Shown piece by piece: positions 1 to 9,111 of a DNA stretch of 64,000 nucleotides. A model generated the notes under the pieces. The model was not told the DNA's origin. It saw only the letters and a program-made list of their open reading frames with translations, and ran no database searches. This DNA comes from [Flexibacter] sp. ATCC 35208. Its GTDB lineage: Bacteria; Bacteroidota; Bacteroidia; Chitinophagales; Chitinophagaceae. The position numbers and the translations under genes are program-made. Location: assembly GCF_001975825.1 (NCBI RefSeq), contig NZ_MTKN01000012.1, positions 1 to 64,000 of the forward strand, read 5' to 3'. Every line of letters begins with the position of its first letter. Position 1 is the stretch's first letter.

Positions 1-218
1 TGCGCTGCAGAAAGTGCATAACTATCTTTTAGGCCTATCACAGGGATAGATGTATATTCTCTTTTGCTCAGGTAATTGATCAGGTCCTGCTTTTTTTCAC
101 GGATCTGTTCGAGCAACTTTTCATTGATTGAGTCACCGGGAAATTTAACAGACAGCCGACCATCTACTAACCTGATATATATATTATTCTCTCTTAAAAG
201 GGCGAAGAATGTCTCCAT
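1..218 (-). CDS. NRPS, N-terminal docking domain (TubC_N type), runs off the left edge
   Basis: The frame opens at the ATG at 218 and runs off the left edge, giving about 72 residues. It begins METFFALLRENNIYIRL and contains a lysine/glutamate-rich helix (LLEQIREKKQDLINYLSKRE). It ends with IPVIGLKDSYALSAA, which resembles the lead-in to a condensation domain (compare YALSNAQ in the neighbouring synthetase). This alpha-beta pattern is that of the TubC N-terminal docking domain, which binds the C-terminal tail of the preceding synthetase. It starts only 12 bases after the NRPS-2 stop, so it is the next gene of the same operon and the next protein in the assembly line. The catalytic part is outside the window. 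Confidence 0.8.
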   Translation of the reverse strand, partial: METFFALLRENNIYIRLVDGRLSVKFPGDSINEKLLEQIREKKQDLINYLSKREYTSIPVIGLKDSYALSAA

Positions 219-230
219 TGTAAAGAATTT

Positions 231-3200
231 TTAAAGTATGATTTCGGTATAGTTGCTGCTATCCATTACAGTCGACCTTAACCATTCTTCTGTTGATTTT
301 TGAGTGGTAATGAAATCGGCTAATGCTTTCACATTGCTTTTTTCGAAAAAGGTAGTCAGCGGAATTTCTACACCAGCTACCTGGTAAATCCTGGATAACG
401 CCAATGCTGCTTTAATGGAATGTCCTCCTAATTCAAAGAAGTCATCCTCCATACCTATGTGTTCCAGCTTTAGCACTTCCTTGAAAATGAGCGAAAGTGA
501 CTGTTCCAGTGGTGTACCTGGCAGCTCCTGAACAGCAGGCTTTGCCTTTCGTTTCAATGCCACCTCAAACCCATGGCGCCCCGAAAATTCAAGCGCTTTG
601 TAGACCTTGATATGCTGCAGGTTTTTCTCATTGTGCAGGCGCTTTTCCCACATCCAGTCACTTACCTGTTGCGCATCGTCTGTTCTGATCTGTATATAAT
701 CAGGCACAACCTCCAGGGAACATTGTGGAAACACCAGCCGAACCGGACCGGGCTTTCGTCCTGTTTCTCCATCTGCGTGTAATGATAGTAATTCCAGATA
801 GCCCCCCTGTTCATGTTTAAGTAAACCATCCCTGCCGGCCGGACTAAAGCCAAACAAGCGATATAGCTTCGTGCTTACTTCCACATCGTAACTGATTGCC
901 TGTAAAACCGGGGCTGCCTGTCCGGCAGCAGGAACAACCATGTCCGGATCTTCAATAAGCTCTATAAGGCCCAGGTCTTTCTGGTAGAGGAATAATACCT
1001 TTAGGTGATTGAATAATACAGCCGGTTGTGCCTCTCTGATAATTTCATATAAAAATCCCTGTTGATGCAGAAACGCCAACGCAGCGGAATGGTTTTTTAC
1101 CCGGTAACAAAGATGATAGGGCACCGCCGCACTATCATGCAGGATCGCACGCAACGGATCATCTGCACCCACACCTTCCACAAGCTCCACGTTATACCAA
1201 TCAGGGCGTGTTCCCATCGTTAGCCGGCAGCTTTGGACAGGATCATATACGACCGGTCCCCATCCAAATCCAAGAGATTGAAATACCGGCTGCACATCTG
1301 TAATTTTTCTAACCGCAATACCAATATGATCGATTAGAAAAGGAATCTTTTCTTCAACAGTATCCACGGGTAAATCCTGCCCCCTGTATATCTTTATTTC
1401 GCTGTCCTGTGCAGGAATCATATTTACTGCTATCTGGTAATAACCAGTCTGTGGCTGTTTTCCCCAGCTTTCCAGGAATTGCCTGATCGGGGCGTTTCGG
1501 GAAGTCTCCACAAAAGCGGCGGTAATAACATGTACATTTTTTTCCTGGCATATATTCTTCAACTCCGATAATATTACCTGCTCAATGCCGCGTCCCAATA
1601 CCCTGCAGCTTAACAGGAAACTATGCAGCAGCAATTCATGTTCCCGGTGTTCCCTTATAAGCAGCCCTACAAAGCCATAATCCCCAAAGCGGTCCCGTAC
1701 ATGTATAACATCACAATAGAAATTATCCTGCGCTATCAGCCGTTCCAGTTCCTGCCGGTTCAGTCTTTTCCCGTTCAGGTTAAACTGATTCGTACGCATC
1801 AGCAATTGTAAAGCCCTTTCCATATCCTTTTCCGATATTGACCTGATACTAAGTTCCAGTTCAAGTCTTTGCAGGAAGGTCTGGATATTTGATTCCTTAC
1901 GCAGTTCATCCCGCTGTTTTTCCGATTGATACATCTTATTCCGCTCAGTATCTTCGCGCGATACCTTTATTTTGTCAAACGCAATGATGTGTTGCAGGAA
2001 TTGTTCATGATGTCGTTGATCAGCAGGTAACTGAAGGGTAAGCACCTGCGGATTTTCTTCCATCATTCGTTCACACTCTACCGGGTTATCATCAATAAAG
2101 GCAAAACTATCCAGTCCTACATTCAAGGCAGTTGCCAACTTGCGAATGTTGACAGTCTTATCGTTCCAGTCTATCCTCCAATCAATAAAATGTTCTTTTT
2201 TCACCAACATACCCGGATGCCCGCTGAATACCTTCCACACGTCTTCCTCGTTATTTTTACTGAGTAAAACCAGCAGAAATCCCTCATTGTATTTCCGAAT
2301 CATCCATTCCTGCAAAGAACGATGGCCTTCCCGGATCTGTATATCAGATAAGCTGTCTTCTCCACACACCCCTTCCCATAATGTATGGTCACAATCAAGT
2401 GCTATTACTTTACAGGGAGTACCGTTGATGCCCCAGATGATGCGGTTAATATGGTAACCAAGGTAATAGAAGAAGGATGTTGTGAAAGGGATTTTTGCAT
2501 TCCTGTAACCAACGGGATCAAAAATATCCTGGCCGGCATAGGGTGCACCGGCATTGACCAGGTATAAGTGATCCACGGCACCCAATACGTTGCGGCAGGC
2601 ACTGTTCAGCCGTTCAATATGATCTGCCATCGGATGAGTAGCATCCACCGGCAACGAGACAAATATCACGGGACAGGTTTTAGCCAGCAGCGTCACTTTA
2701 TCTATTAACTCCTGGTATACAATTTCCAGCGTTTCCAACGCCTGTGCGCCAGTCCTGTCCTGCACATAATCTTCAAAACGGTTTAGTATCACACAGGTTT
2801 CTCCGCCAGACTGCGGCTGCATCAATTCCTGGAACACATGATGATACCCTGCAAATGAGATCTCACTACGTTGTTCAAATTCATTCAACCACCACTCCAG
2901 GTGATCCTGTAAAGGTTCTGCGGTAAAGGAAGCAATCACTTTCAATCTCAAAGGCTGATAACTGCGTAATTCTTCCTCAGGGATCAGCTGCAGCTCTTTT
3001 AAGGAAGTAGCAGGCGCTGTAGCAATGGTCAGCAACAATTTTTTAAACCTGTCCAGCAATCGCTGCATAGACTGTTCATGGAAAAGATTACGGTTGTACT
3101 CCAACCGCATCTCGATAGCATTTCCCTTGTTGGTAGCGTCAATTTTAAAATCCAGCTTGGAAACACGCTGGGTAGTATCTGCCTCGTAACCTTCTATCAT

Positions 3201-6200
3201 GACATCACCCGGCAACACCGGGTTATCAGCAGATTCCCCTGCTTCGTGAAAGATCAGCATGGTATCAAACACAGGATTCCTGGCAGGATTGGTTTGCTCA
3301 TGGAAGTGCTCTACCATCAGGTCAAATGGGTATTCTTTATATTGATAGGTAGTAAGCAGTTCCCTGGCCGTATCCTGCACGTACGTCAACAGGTCTTTAC
3401 TGGTATCTATCTGTATCCTGACCGGCAGGTAGTTAATAAATACCCCTATGACATTTTCCAGGTCAGCATGGTCCCGGCCAGATACAATAGTACCTACTAT
3501 CACTTCTTCTTTGTTGCCATAGAACGATAGCAGCAATCCATAAGCCGCCATGAAAAGGTGATTCAGCGTCAGCTGCTTCCCGCTGGCCATCTTACGTAAA
3601 AGAGATAGTTCGTCCTCCGAAATGACAGACAGACAAGCATTACCTTCAAAGGTTAATTTATCAGGTCTCCTGAAATCAAGCGGGAACCCGTTATCCGGAA
3701 TACCTTTTTTGAAAAAAGCCTCCCAGTAGGCAGCCTGTTCTTTATAAATAGCAGTATGCCAGCTGGCATAGTCTTTATATTGTATTTTCAGCGGCGGCAA
3801 TTTGGCAGGAAGATCATAGTATGCAGCCTCATAAAAATGAAGCAGCTCCCTGTACATAATCGCCCTGGACCATCCGTCGCTGATAATATGATGTAACGTG
3901 AACAGTAATAAATGTCCTTCTGCTGTGCGGATTAACCTGCCCCTGATACCTATTTCATGTTCAATATCAAAAGGAGCGAGCGCTTCCTGCCTAATCATTT
4001 CGTCGAGCGCTTCCTTACTGGTAGCATATACCTGTTCCAGTGAGAAGTGAACTGTAGCAGGATCAAGTACCTGTTGAACAGGTTCACCATTCACATACCT
4101 GAACACAATTCTCAAAGATTCATGGCGGTCTATCAACCGCGCAAAAGCTGTTTCCAGCAGAGCTACATTCAACGCTCCTTTAAACAAACAGAGTTGCGGT
4201 ACATTGTAAATGTTACTCGAATCTTTACGCTGACTGGTAAGCCATATCCTTTTTTGCGCATTGGACAAAGCATAATATGTGGCCTTTGGTACAGCAGGAA
4301 TACCTTCTTGCACAACAACACACTCCGGTATCGTTATATGCTGGCAAAACAACCGTACAGTTGGATAATCAAAAAGATCTTTCAGAGTAGCCTTTACTCC
4401 GGTTTCTTTCTGTAACCGGTTGGCGAGTTGAATAGCTTTCAGGCTATGTCCTCCTATATCAAAAAAGTTATCGTCTATACTTATTTCCTGTTTGCCTAAT
4501 ACCTGTTTCCAGAGGTCCAGCACCTGCTGTTGCTGACTGTTTTCCGCCATTATAACTGTAGCCTTTTTTCCTGTTGCCGGATCGGGTAATGCCTTCAGAT
4601 CAACCTTGTGATTGGCGGTTAGCGGAATTTCCCTTAGCTGTACAAGATCTGCAGGTACCATGTATTCAGGCAGCATCCCTTTCAGGAAAGTACGCAACTG
4701 TACTGAATCCACTTCTACCTTCGCAGTAAAGTAAGCGACCAGTTCTTTTTCCCGCACAGTTACAACTACCTGTTCTATATCCGGGTATTGGCTGATCACC
4801 TGTTTCACTTCTCCAGGTTCAACCCTGTATCCCCTGATTTTTACCTGGTCATCTTTACGTCCCAGATAAAGTATTGTACCATCAGGTAACCAGCAGCCAA
4901 GATCGCCGGTACGATATATACGGTCACCTGTTTGCGAATGTAGCGTGAACCGTTCAGCAGTAAGTTCCGGCCGGTTCAGATATTCCCTGGCCAGCCCTCT
5001 TCCTCCTACACAGATTTCACCGGGCATACCTGGGGCTGCGGCAGCAGCTGTATCATCGAGGATGAATACTTTGTTATTGCTGATGGGTTTACCGATAACA
5101 GGTTGCTGCCTGTAATGACTCAGGGCATGCAGATCAATCATATGAGCAATCGTACCGATGGTCGATTCTGTAGGCCCATAATGATTGGCAACCGTTATAC
5201 GTGGATTGATCATTGTATGCAGCCACTCCAGATCATCTGCCTGTATCTTCTCTCCTCCCAGTATAATTAACCTTAGCGCTGCTGTGGAAAGTTGCCGCGC
5301 TTCGGCAGACCTGATCAGTACATGAAAAAAGGACGGGGTGGTTTTGATAAAAGAGACCTTCGCATCGACTATATAGTTTACGAGGAAATCCATATCCCGG
5401 ACCTTATCACCCGCCAATAGATGTAATGTTCCTCCAGAAAGCAACGTTCCCCATAAAGCAGTATATCCAAGATCAAATGCATAGGATGACAGAAGCACCG
5501 AGCTATCGGCAGCCGTAAGGTGAAAGAAATTTTTCGCCCAGATCACATAATTTACGAGCGACTCGTCTGTGATCACCACTCCTTTTGGTAAGCCGGAAGT
5601 ACCTGATGTGTAAATAATATAAGCAGGTGTATCACTTGTTCTTACGGGTAAAGGAACATCTTCCGGAGCATGTTCCATATCTTGTACCAACAATACAGTA
5701 ATATGCTGATAAGGCATCAGTATCTCCTGCAGGCCGGATGCTGTCAATACGCAGCTGATACCTGCATCAGTAATAATATGTTGCAACCGCCGGGGGGCAT
5801 CTTTTGGATCCAGCGGCACATAAGTTCCTCCGGCTTTGAGCACGGCCAGCATAGCTACAATCAGTTCAGAATGCTCGGTAAAAAGAATCCCGGTGCTGCC
5901 TGTGAGCTCTTTTTGTACCAGGTAGCCGGCCACCTGTGTAGCACGACGATCGAGTTCTTCATACGTTGTTTTACCCTGCTGATCTACCAGTGCCACATGC
6001 CCGCTGTTCATCGTCAGCTGCTGCCTGAAGAGGTCCACAACTGATAATGATAGAGAAGGTGATAGCAGTGTGTGACTGAAAGCAGACATTTTTCTCCGGA
6101 ATAGATGACCAGGCAGCTTCAGTTGCGTCAACTGTTGATTGCCGTTTGTCAGCGATTGTACCAAACCTAACCAGGCATCATACAAATATGCAATATCACT

Positions 6201-7244
6201 GCTGCTAAAAGAATGTCGGTCATAATGGACAAACAATTGTCGGCCGCTTACTGTATGATGAACCTGTAATCTTATTTTAAGGGGACTATCAGGCAGTTGA
6301 ACCTCTTCAATTACCAACCTGGATGCATTATCGTACAAACAATGATCTATATATTCAAACTGGTAACACAGGTGCGCTTCCACATATTGCCTGAATGTAG
6401 CATCCGGATTCAGGGCATCCTTATGTATGTCAGCCAGCTCGCATTCATCCTGGTAGCGTTGTACAAAATCGGCTGACAATAAATCCGGAGGCATGGATAC
6501 CTGCAATGGTAATATGCTGGAAAAAACACCATGAGTATAGTATAATTCACTGAAGCTACGGCCATGATTTATATAACCTATAGCGCAGTCTTCCTCTCCA
6601 TTCAGCTTCCATAGCAGTAAATGCCACGCAGCTGCGAGTATAACATCATTAACCTGTTCCACATCACCTGCTACCGGCTTATAAGTAGCAGTAACTGCCT
6701 TCCCGTTTGTTCGCTCAAACAACAGGTGTGGGTTACCGGCGGGTCGGGAAAGTCGCTCTTCCCAGAATAACCGGCCTTCCTGCAGGTCTTCAGACCCGTT
6801 TAACTGATGAATCCATTCGGCATACTGAAGATACCCGATGGCAGCCCCGGGTAAATCCCTTCCTTCATAAACAGCGATGGCCGTAGTAGCCAACAAACCA
6901 AGACTCCAGATATCAGCGCATAAAGGTGAAGCAGCAAACCGGATGGTCCGCCCATCATCACCCAAAGAAACTGACAGCAGGCTATCTCCGGCTACAGCAG
7001 GGGGTGTAAAAGAAACAGCAGGTATATCTGTAAGCGTTTGTAACGGTGCTTCCTGCCCCACTATTTCCGTAAAATTGACTTTGTATATATCACTACTTTC
7101 CAATACAGTATTCACCGCTGTACAAAACCGGTTCCAATCGGGAGTAATATCCGGCCTTATAACAATGGATATACGACCTGAATGCACAACATGCCAGGTA
7201 TACTTCTGCTGTGGCGACAGCGAATAGCTTTCCAACTTGATCAT
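231..7244 (-). CDS. NRPS-2: degenerate C / A / T / C / FkbH-like HAD / VOC / T, 2337 aa
   Basis: Domains in order: a condensation-like domain at 1-390 whose HHxxxDG site reads SPLCADI (106-112), with both His lost; an adenylation domain at 402-888 (YTSGTSGLPKG 545-555, FDLGYT 590-595, catalytic Lys in NHKVD); carrier T at 903-970 (GGHS, Ser934); an intact C domain at 990-1420 (HHIISDG 1118-1124); an FkbH-like region at 1430-1945 with HAD motif DCDHTLWEG (Asp1617, Asp1619) and a GNAT-like tail; a VOC/glyoxalase-like region at 1968-2100 and a weaker second copy to 2232; and a final T at 2245-2315 (GGHS, Ser2276). Aligned by eye to GrsA PheA, the A-domain code reads D-L-T-K-I-G-H-I-G, which suggests Asp. 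FkbH enzymes load a glyceryl unit from 1,3-bisphosphoglycerate onto a carrier, so the last T may carry glycerate. The role of the VOC part is unknown. No thioesterase is present, and the chain continues into the next gene. Confidence 0.93.
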   Translation of the reverse strand: MIKLESYSLSPQQKYTWHVVHSGRISIVIRPDITPDWNRFCTAVNTVLESSDIYKVNFTEIVGQEAPLQTLTDIPAVSFTPPAVAGDSLLSVSLGDDGRTIRFAASPLCADIWSLGLLATTAIAVYEGRDLPGAAIGYLQYAEWIHQLNGSEDLQEGRLFWEERLSRPAGNPHLLFERTNGKAVTATYKPVAGDVEQVNDVILAAAWHLLLWKLNGEEDCAIGYINHGRSFSELYYTHGVFSSILPLQVSMPPDLLSADFVQRYQDECELADIHKDALNPDATFRQYVEAHLCYQFEYIDHCLYDNASRLVIEEVQLPDSPLKIRLQVHHTVSGRQLFVHYDRHSFSSSDIAYLYDAWLGLVQSLTNGNQQLTQLKLPGHLFRRKMSAFSHTLLSPSLSLSVVDLFRQQLTMNSGHVALVDQQGKTTYEELDRRATQVAGYLVQKELTGSTGILFTEHSELIVAMLAVLKAGGTYVPLDPKDAPRRLQHIITDAGISCVLTASGLQEILMPYQHITVLLVQDMEHAPEDVPLPVRTSDTPAYIIYTSGTSGLPKGVVITDESLVNYVIWAKNFFHLTAADSSVLLSSYAFDLGYTALWGTLLSGGTLHLLAGDKVRDMDFLVNYIVDAKVSFIKTTPSFFHVLIRSAEARQLSTAALRLIILGGEKIQADDLEWLHTMINPRITVANHYGPTESTIGTIAHMIDLHALSHYRQQPVIGKPISNNKVFILDDTAAAAAPGMPGEICVGGRGLAREYLNRPELTAERFTLHSQTGDRIYRTGDLGCWLPDGTILYLGRKDDQVKIRGYRVEPGEVKQVISQYPDIEQVVVTVREKELVAYFTAKVEVDSVQLRTFLKGMLPEYMVPADLVQLREIPLTANHKVDLKALPDPATGKKATVIMAENSQQQQVLDLWKQVLGKQEISIDDNFFDIGGHSLKAIQLANRLQKETGVKATLKDLFDYPTVRLFCQHITIPECVVVQEGIPAVPKATYYALSNAQKRIWLTSQRKDSSNIYNVPQLCLFKGALNVALLETAFARLIDRHESLRIVFRYVNGEPVQQVLDPATVHFSLEQVYATSKEALDEMIRQEALAPFDIEHEIGIRGRLIRTAEGHLLLFTLHHIISDGWSRAIMYRELLHFYEAAYYDLPAKLPPLKIQYKDYASWHTAIYKEQAAYWEAFFKKGIPDNGFPLDFRRPDKLTFEGNACLSVISEDELSLLRKMASGKQLTLNHLFMAAYGLLLSFYGNKEEVIVGTIVSGRDHADLENVIGVFINYLPVRIQIDTSKDLLTYVQDTARELLTTYQYKEYPFDLMVEHFHEQTNPARNPVFDTMLIFHEAGESADNPVLPGDVMIEGYEADTTQRVSKLDFKIDATNKGNAIEMRLEYNRNLFHEQSMQRLLDRFKKLLLTIATAPATSLKELQLIPEEELRSYQPLRLKVIASFTAEPLQDHLEWWLNEFEQRSEISFAGYHHVFQELMQPQSGGETCVILNRFEDYVQDRTGAQALETLEIVYQELIDKVTLLAKTCPVIFVSLPVDATHPMADHIERLNSACRNVLGAVDHLYLVNAGAPYAGQDIFDPVGYRNAKIPFTTSFFYYLGYHINRIIWGINGTPCKVIALDCDHTLWEGVCGEDSLSDIQIREGHRSLQEWMIRKYNEGFLLVLLSKNNEEDVWKVFSGHPGMLVKKEHFIDWRIDWNDKTVNIRKLATALNVGLDSFAFIDDNPVECERMMEENPQVLTLQLPADQRHHEQFLQHIIAFDKIKVSREDTERNKMYQSEKQRDELRKESNIQTFLQRLELELSIRSISEKDMERALQLLMRTNQFNLNGKRLNRQELERLIAQDNFYCDVIHVRDRFGDYGFVGLLIREHREHELLLHSFLLSCRVLGRGIEQVILSELKNICQEKNVHVITAAFVETSRNAPIRQFLESWGKQPQTGYYQIAVNMIPAQDSEIKIYRGQDLPVDTVEEKIPFLIDHIGIAVRKITDVQPVFQSLGFGWGPVVYDPVQSCRLTMGTRPDWYNVELVEGVGADDPLRAILHDSAAVPYHLCYRVKNHSAALAFLHQQGFLYEIIREAQPAVLFNHLKVLFLYQKDLGLIELIEDPDMVVPAAGQAAPVLQAISYDVEVSTKLYRLFGFSPAGRDGLLKHEQGGYLELLSLHADGETGRKPGPVRLVFPQCSLEVVPDYIQIRTDDAQQVSDWMWEKRLHNEKNLQHIKVYKALEFSGRHGFEVALKRKAKPAVQELPGTPLEQSLSLIFKEVLKLEHIGMEDDFFELGGHSIKAALALSRIYQVAGVEIPLTTFFEKSNVKALADFITTQKSTEEWLRSTVMDSSNYTEIIL

Positions 7245-7253
7245 TTTTTATAT

Positions 7254-9101
7254 TTACTTATTGGGATTATATCTGATTAATTCGGGGTACCTGCGTTCCA
7301 CTTTACGTAACAACGCATCAAATTCTATTTTAAATCCAATAGGATTTGCAATCCATTCTTTTGTCATACGCGCTACATCATCAGCAATCACTTTATAGTG
7401 ACCATGCTGCCGGCATAATACATTCAACCGGGCAGCCCTTTCAAAAGCCACCATATACATAACGGCTGTTTCAATACTTTCTCCACAGGTGATAACCCCA
7501 TGATTAGCCAGTATCACTGCATTGTTTCCTGCCAGTACAGCAGCCAGCTTTGCTGCATCTTCCACTTCGTTCACCGGCCCGTTATACTCACGGTAAAGCG
7601 AATGGTTTTCAAAAAACATACAGCAATTCTGATCTACCGGAAAAATGCCACAATCCAGGGCTGACAACAATGTACCCCAGGGAGAATGCGTATGTACAAT
7701 ACAATGCACATCAGGATAGGTTTTATGGATGGTTGCATGTATACAAAACCCAGCCACATTCACGGGGTGATTCCCATGGAGAACGGCTCCGTCTTCATTC
7801 ACCAGGATAAGGTTATCTGGTGTAACCTCTTCCGAAATAAGGCCGAATGGATTTACCCAGAAGCGATCGGTAGTACCGGGTACTTTAAAGCTGATATGCC
7901 CGCTGATGCCCCCTTCCTCCAGTTGCTCCATTGCCATGATCCTGTTGGCAACAGCCAGTTTATATTTCAGGGTGTCTTCGTGCTGCGCTTCGTTCAGTCG
8001 GTTGATATAAAAAGTAGCGGTGTCCCTTCTTGAATCCTGTACTGTCTGTTGGGCTACGGGCAAGCTTTCGGGATATGCTTCCGTCATAGCTACCAATATG
8101 CTGCGCTTACCGCTAAATGGTGCACGACCGTGAGAATACAGTATGTTATCTATCATGACCATATCTCCTTTCTGCCAGTCAAAAGACAAGCTGGCCCTGT
8201 CATAAACCTCCCTGATTTCCGCCAGCACGGTTTGTTCTATGGGAGTGCCATCTCCGTAACAGGCATTTCGCGGAAGGTTGTCCAGCCCGTAGTTATCTAT
8301 AAGGAATTGATAGATCTCTTCATTCAGATTAGTATAATGAAACAAGTGCGCCTGATTAAACCATACTTTCTCTCCCGTTTCAGGATGCACCAGTGTACTC
8401 TGCGATAATTGACGTGTACGTAGCGTTCCATCATCTTTCCACTCCAGCATGCTTTTCCTGCGACGGCAATAGGCTGCAACTTCTTCCTTATTATCTGTCT
8501 GGAAGAAATCCTGCCATGGAATATCTATGCCATTAACAAAGTTGCGGATGTACATGACGCCCTTCTCTTCGAAGCGCTTTACCGTCTCTTCACTCAGCAA
8601 CCGGTACACTGCGCGGCTATCGCAAACCGGGGTCTGGCCTCCTGTCGCCGCTGGCTGATCACAATAAAAGAACACTTTACGTGGCCAGTGATCCGAATAG
8701 GAATGTTCATTATGCTGGGGAATATGTGATTCTTCAGGAAATTCTGTAGATGTATATACTTTCCCTTCCAGCCGGGTACGCGGTGTAGATGGTTCTGTAT
8801 AATCCAACAGCTCCTTGCCGGTAATATCCTGCACAATGCCTGCAAAAGAGCTTTTGCTGCCCAGCGCACGAAATCCCCTGAACAGGATAATATGATCTTC
8901 ATCAAACACTTTATTCACCAGCGTCCTGTTTTCTGTTATCCATTTCTCCAGTGCGATGCTGGCATCGCTGGATTCCATTATTGTAATACCGGTAAAGCCG
9001 TTGTCCATTCTTTTCTTTATTACCTTACCCTTATCGGCGGCTGTTACGGCCTGCGGTTTGGTACTTAAAAGTCCGGCCAGGCTATTTTTACTGATTGTCA
9101 T
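7254..9101 (-). CDS. SyrP-like Fe(II)/2-oxoglutarate dioxygenase fused to class II aldolase/adducin domain, 615 aa
   Basis: I chose the ATG at 9101 (MTISKNSL...), 10 bases after the NRPS-1 stop; an upstream in-frame ATG at 9173 would overlap NRPS-1 by 62 bases. Residues 1 to about 350 are a TauD/SyrP-type dioxygenase. Its iron ligands appear as HNE (His130, Glu132) and a distal His324 in YSHGR, and Arg333 is a likely 2-oxoglutarate ligand. The stretches YTSTEFPEESHIPQHNEHSY and WPRKVFFYC are typical of SyrP-like hydroxylases that act on carrier-bound aspartate. Residues about 376-615 are a class II aldolase/adducin fold with the metal-site motif HTHSPWG (His470, His472) and a later NHG. The gene sits between two synthetases whose A domains look Asp-specific, so beta-hydroxylation of tethered Asp is the likely first step. 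What the aldolase half does is inference only; it may cleave or epimerise the product, or it may be structural. Confidence 0.88.
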   Translation of the reverse strand: MTISKNSLAGLLSTKPQAVTAADKGKVIKKRMDNGFTGITIMESSDASIALEKWITENRTLVNKVFDEDHIILFRGFRALGSKSSFAGIVQDITGKELLDYTEPSTPRTRLEGKVYTSTEFPEESHIPQHNEHSYSDHWPRKVFFYCDQPAATGGQTPVCDSRAVYRLLSEETVKRFEEKGVMYIRNFVNGIDIPWQDFFQTDNKEEVAAYCRRRKSMLEWKDDGTLRTRQLSQSTLVHPETGEKVWFNQAHLFHYTNLNEEIYQFLIDNYGLDNLPRNACYGDGTPIEQTVLAEIREVYDRASLSFDWQKGDMVMIDNILYSHGRAPFSGKRSILVAMTEAYPESLPVAQQTVQDSRRDTATFYINRLNEAQHEDTLKYKLAVANRIMAMEQLEEGGISGHISFKVPGTTDRFWVNPFGLISEEVTPDNLILVNEDGAVLHGNHPVNVAGFCIHATIHKTYPDVHCIVHTHSPWGTLLSALDCGIFPVDQNCCMFFENHSLYREYNGPVNEVEDAAKLAAVLAGNNAVILANHGVITCGESIETAVMYMVAFERAARLNVLCRQHGHYKVIADDVARMTKEWIANPIGFKIEFDALLRKVERRYPELIRYNPNK

Positions 9102-9111
9102 GGTGGGGTTT

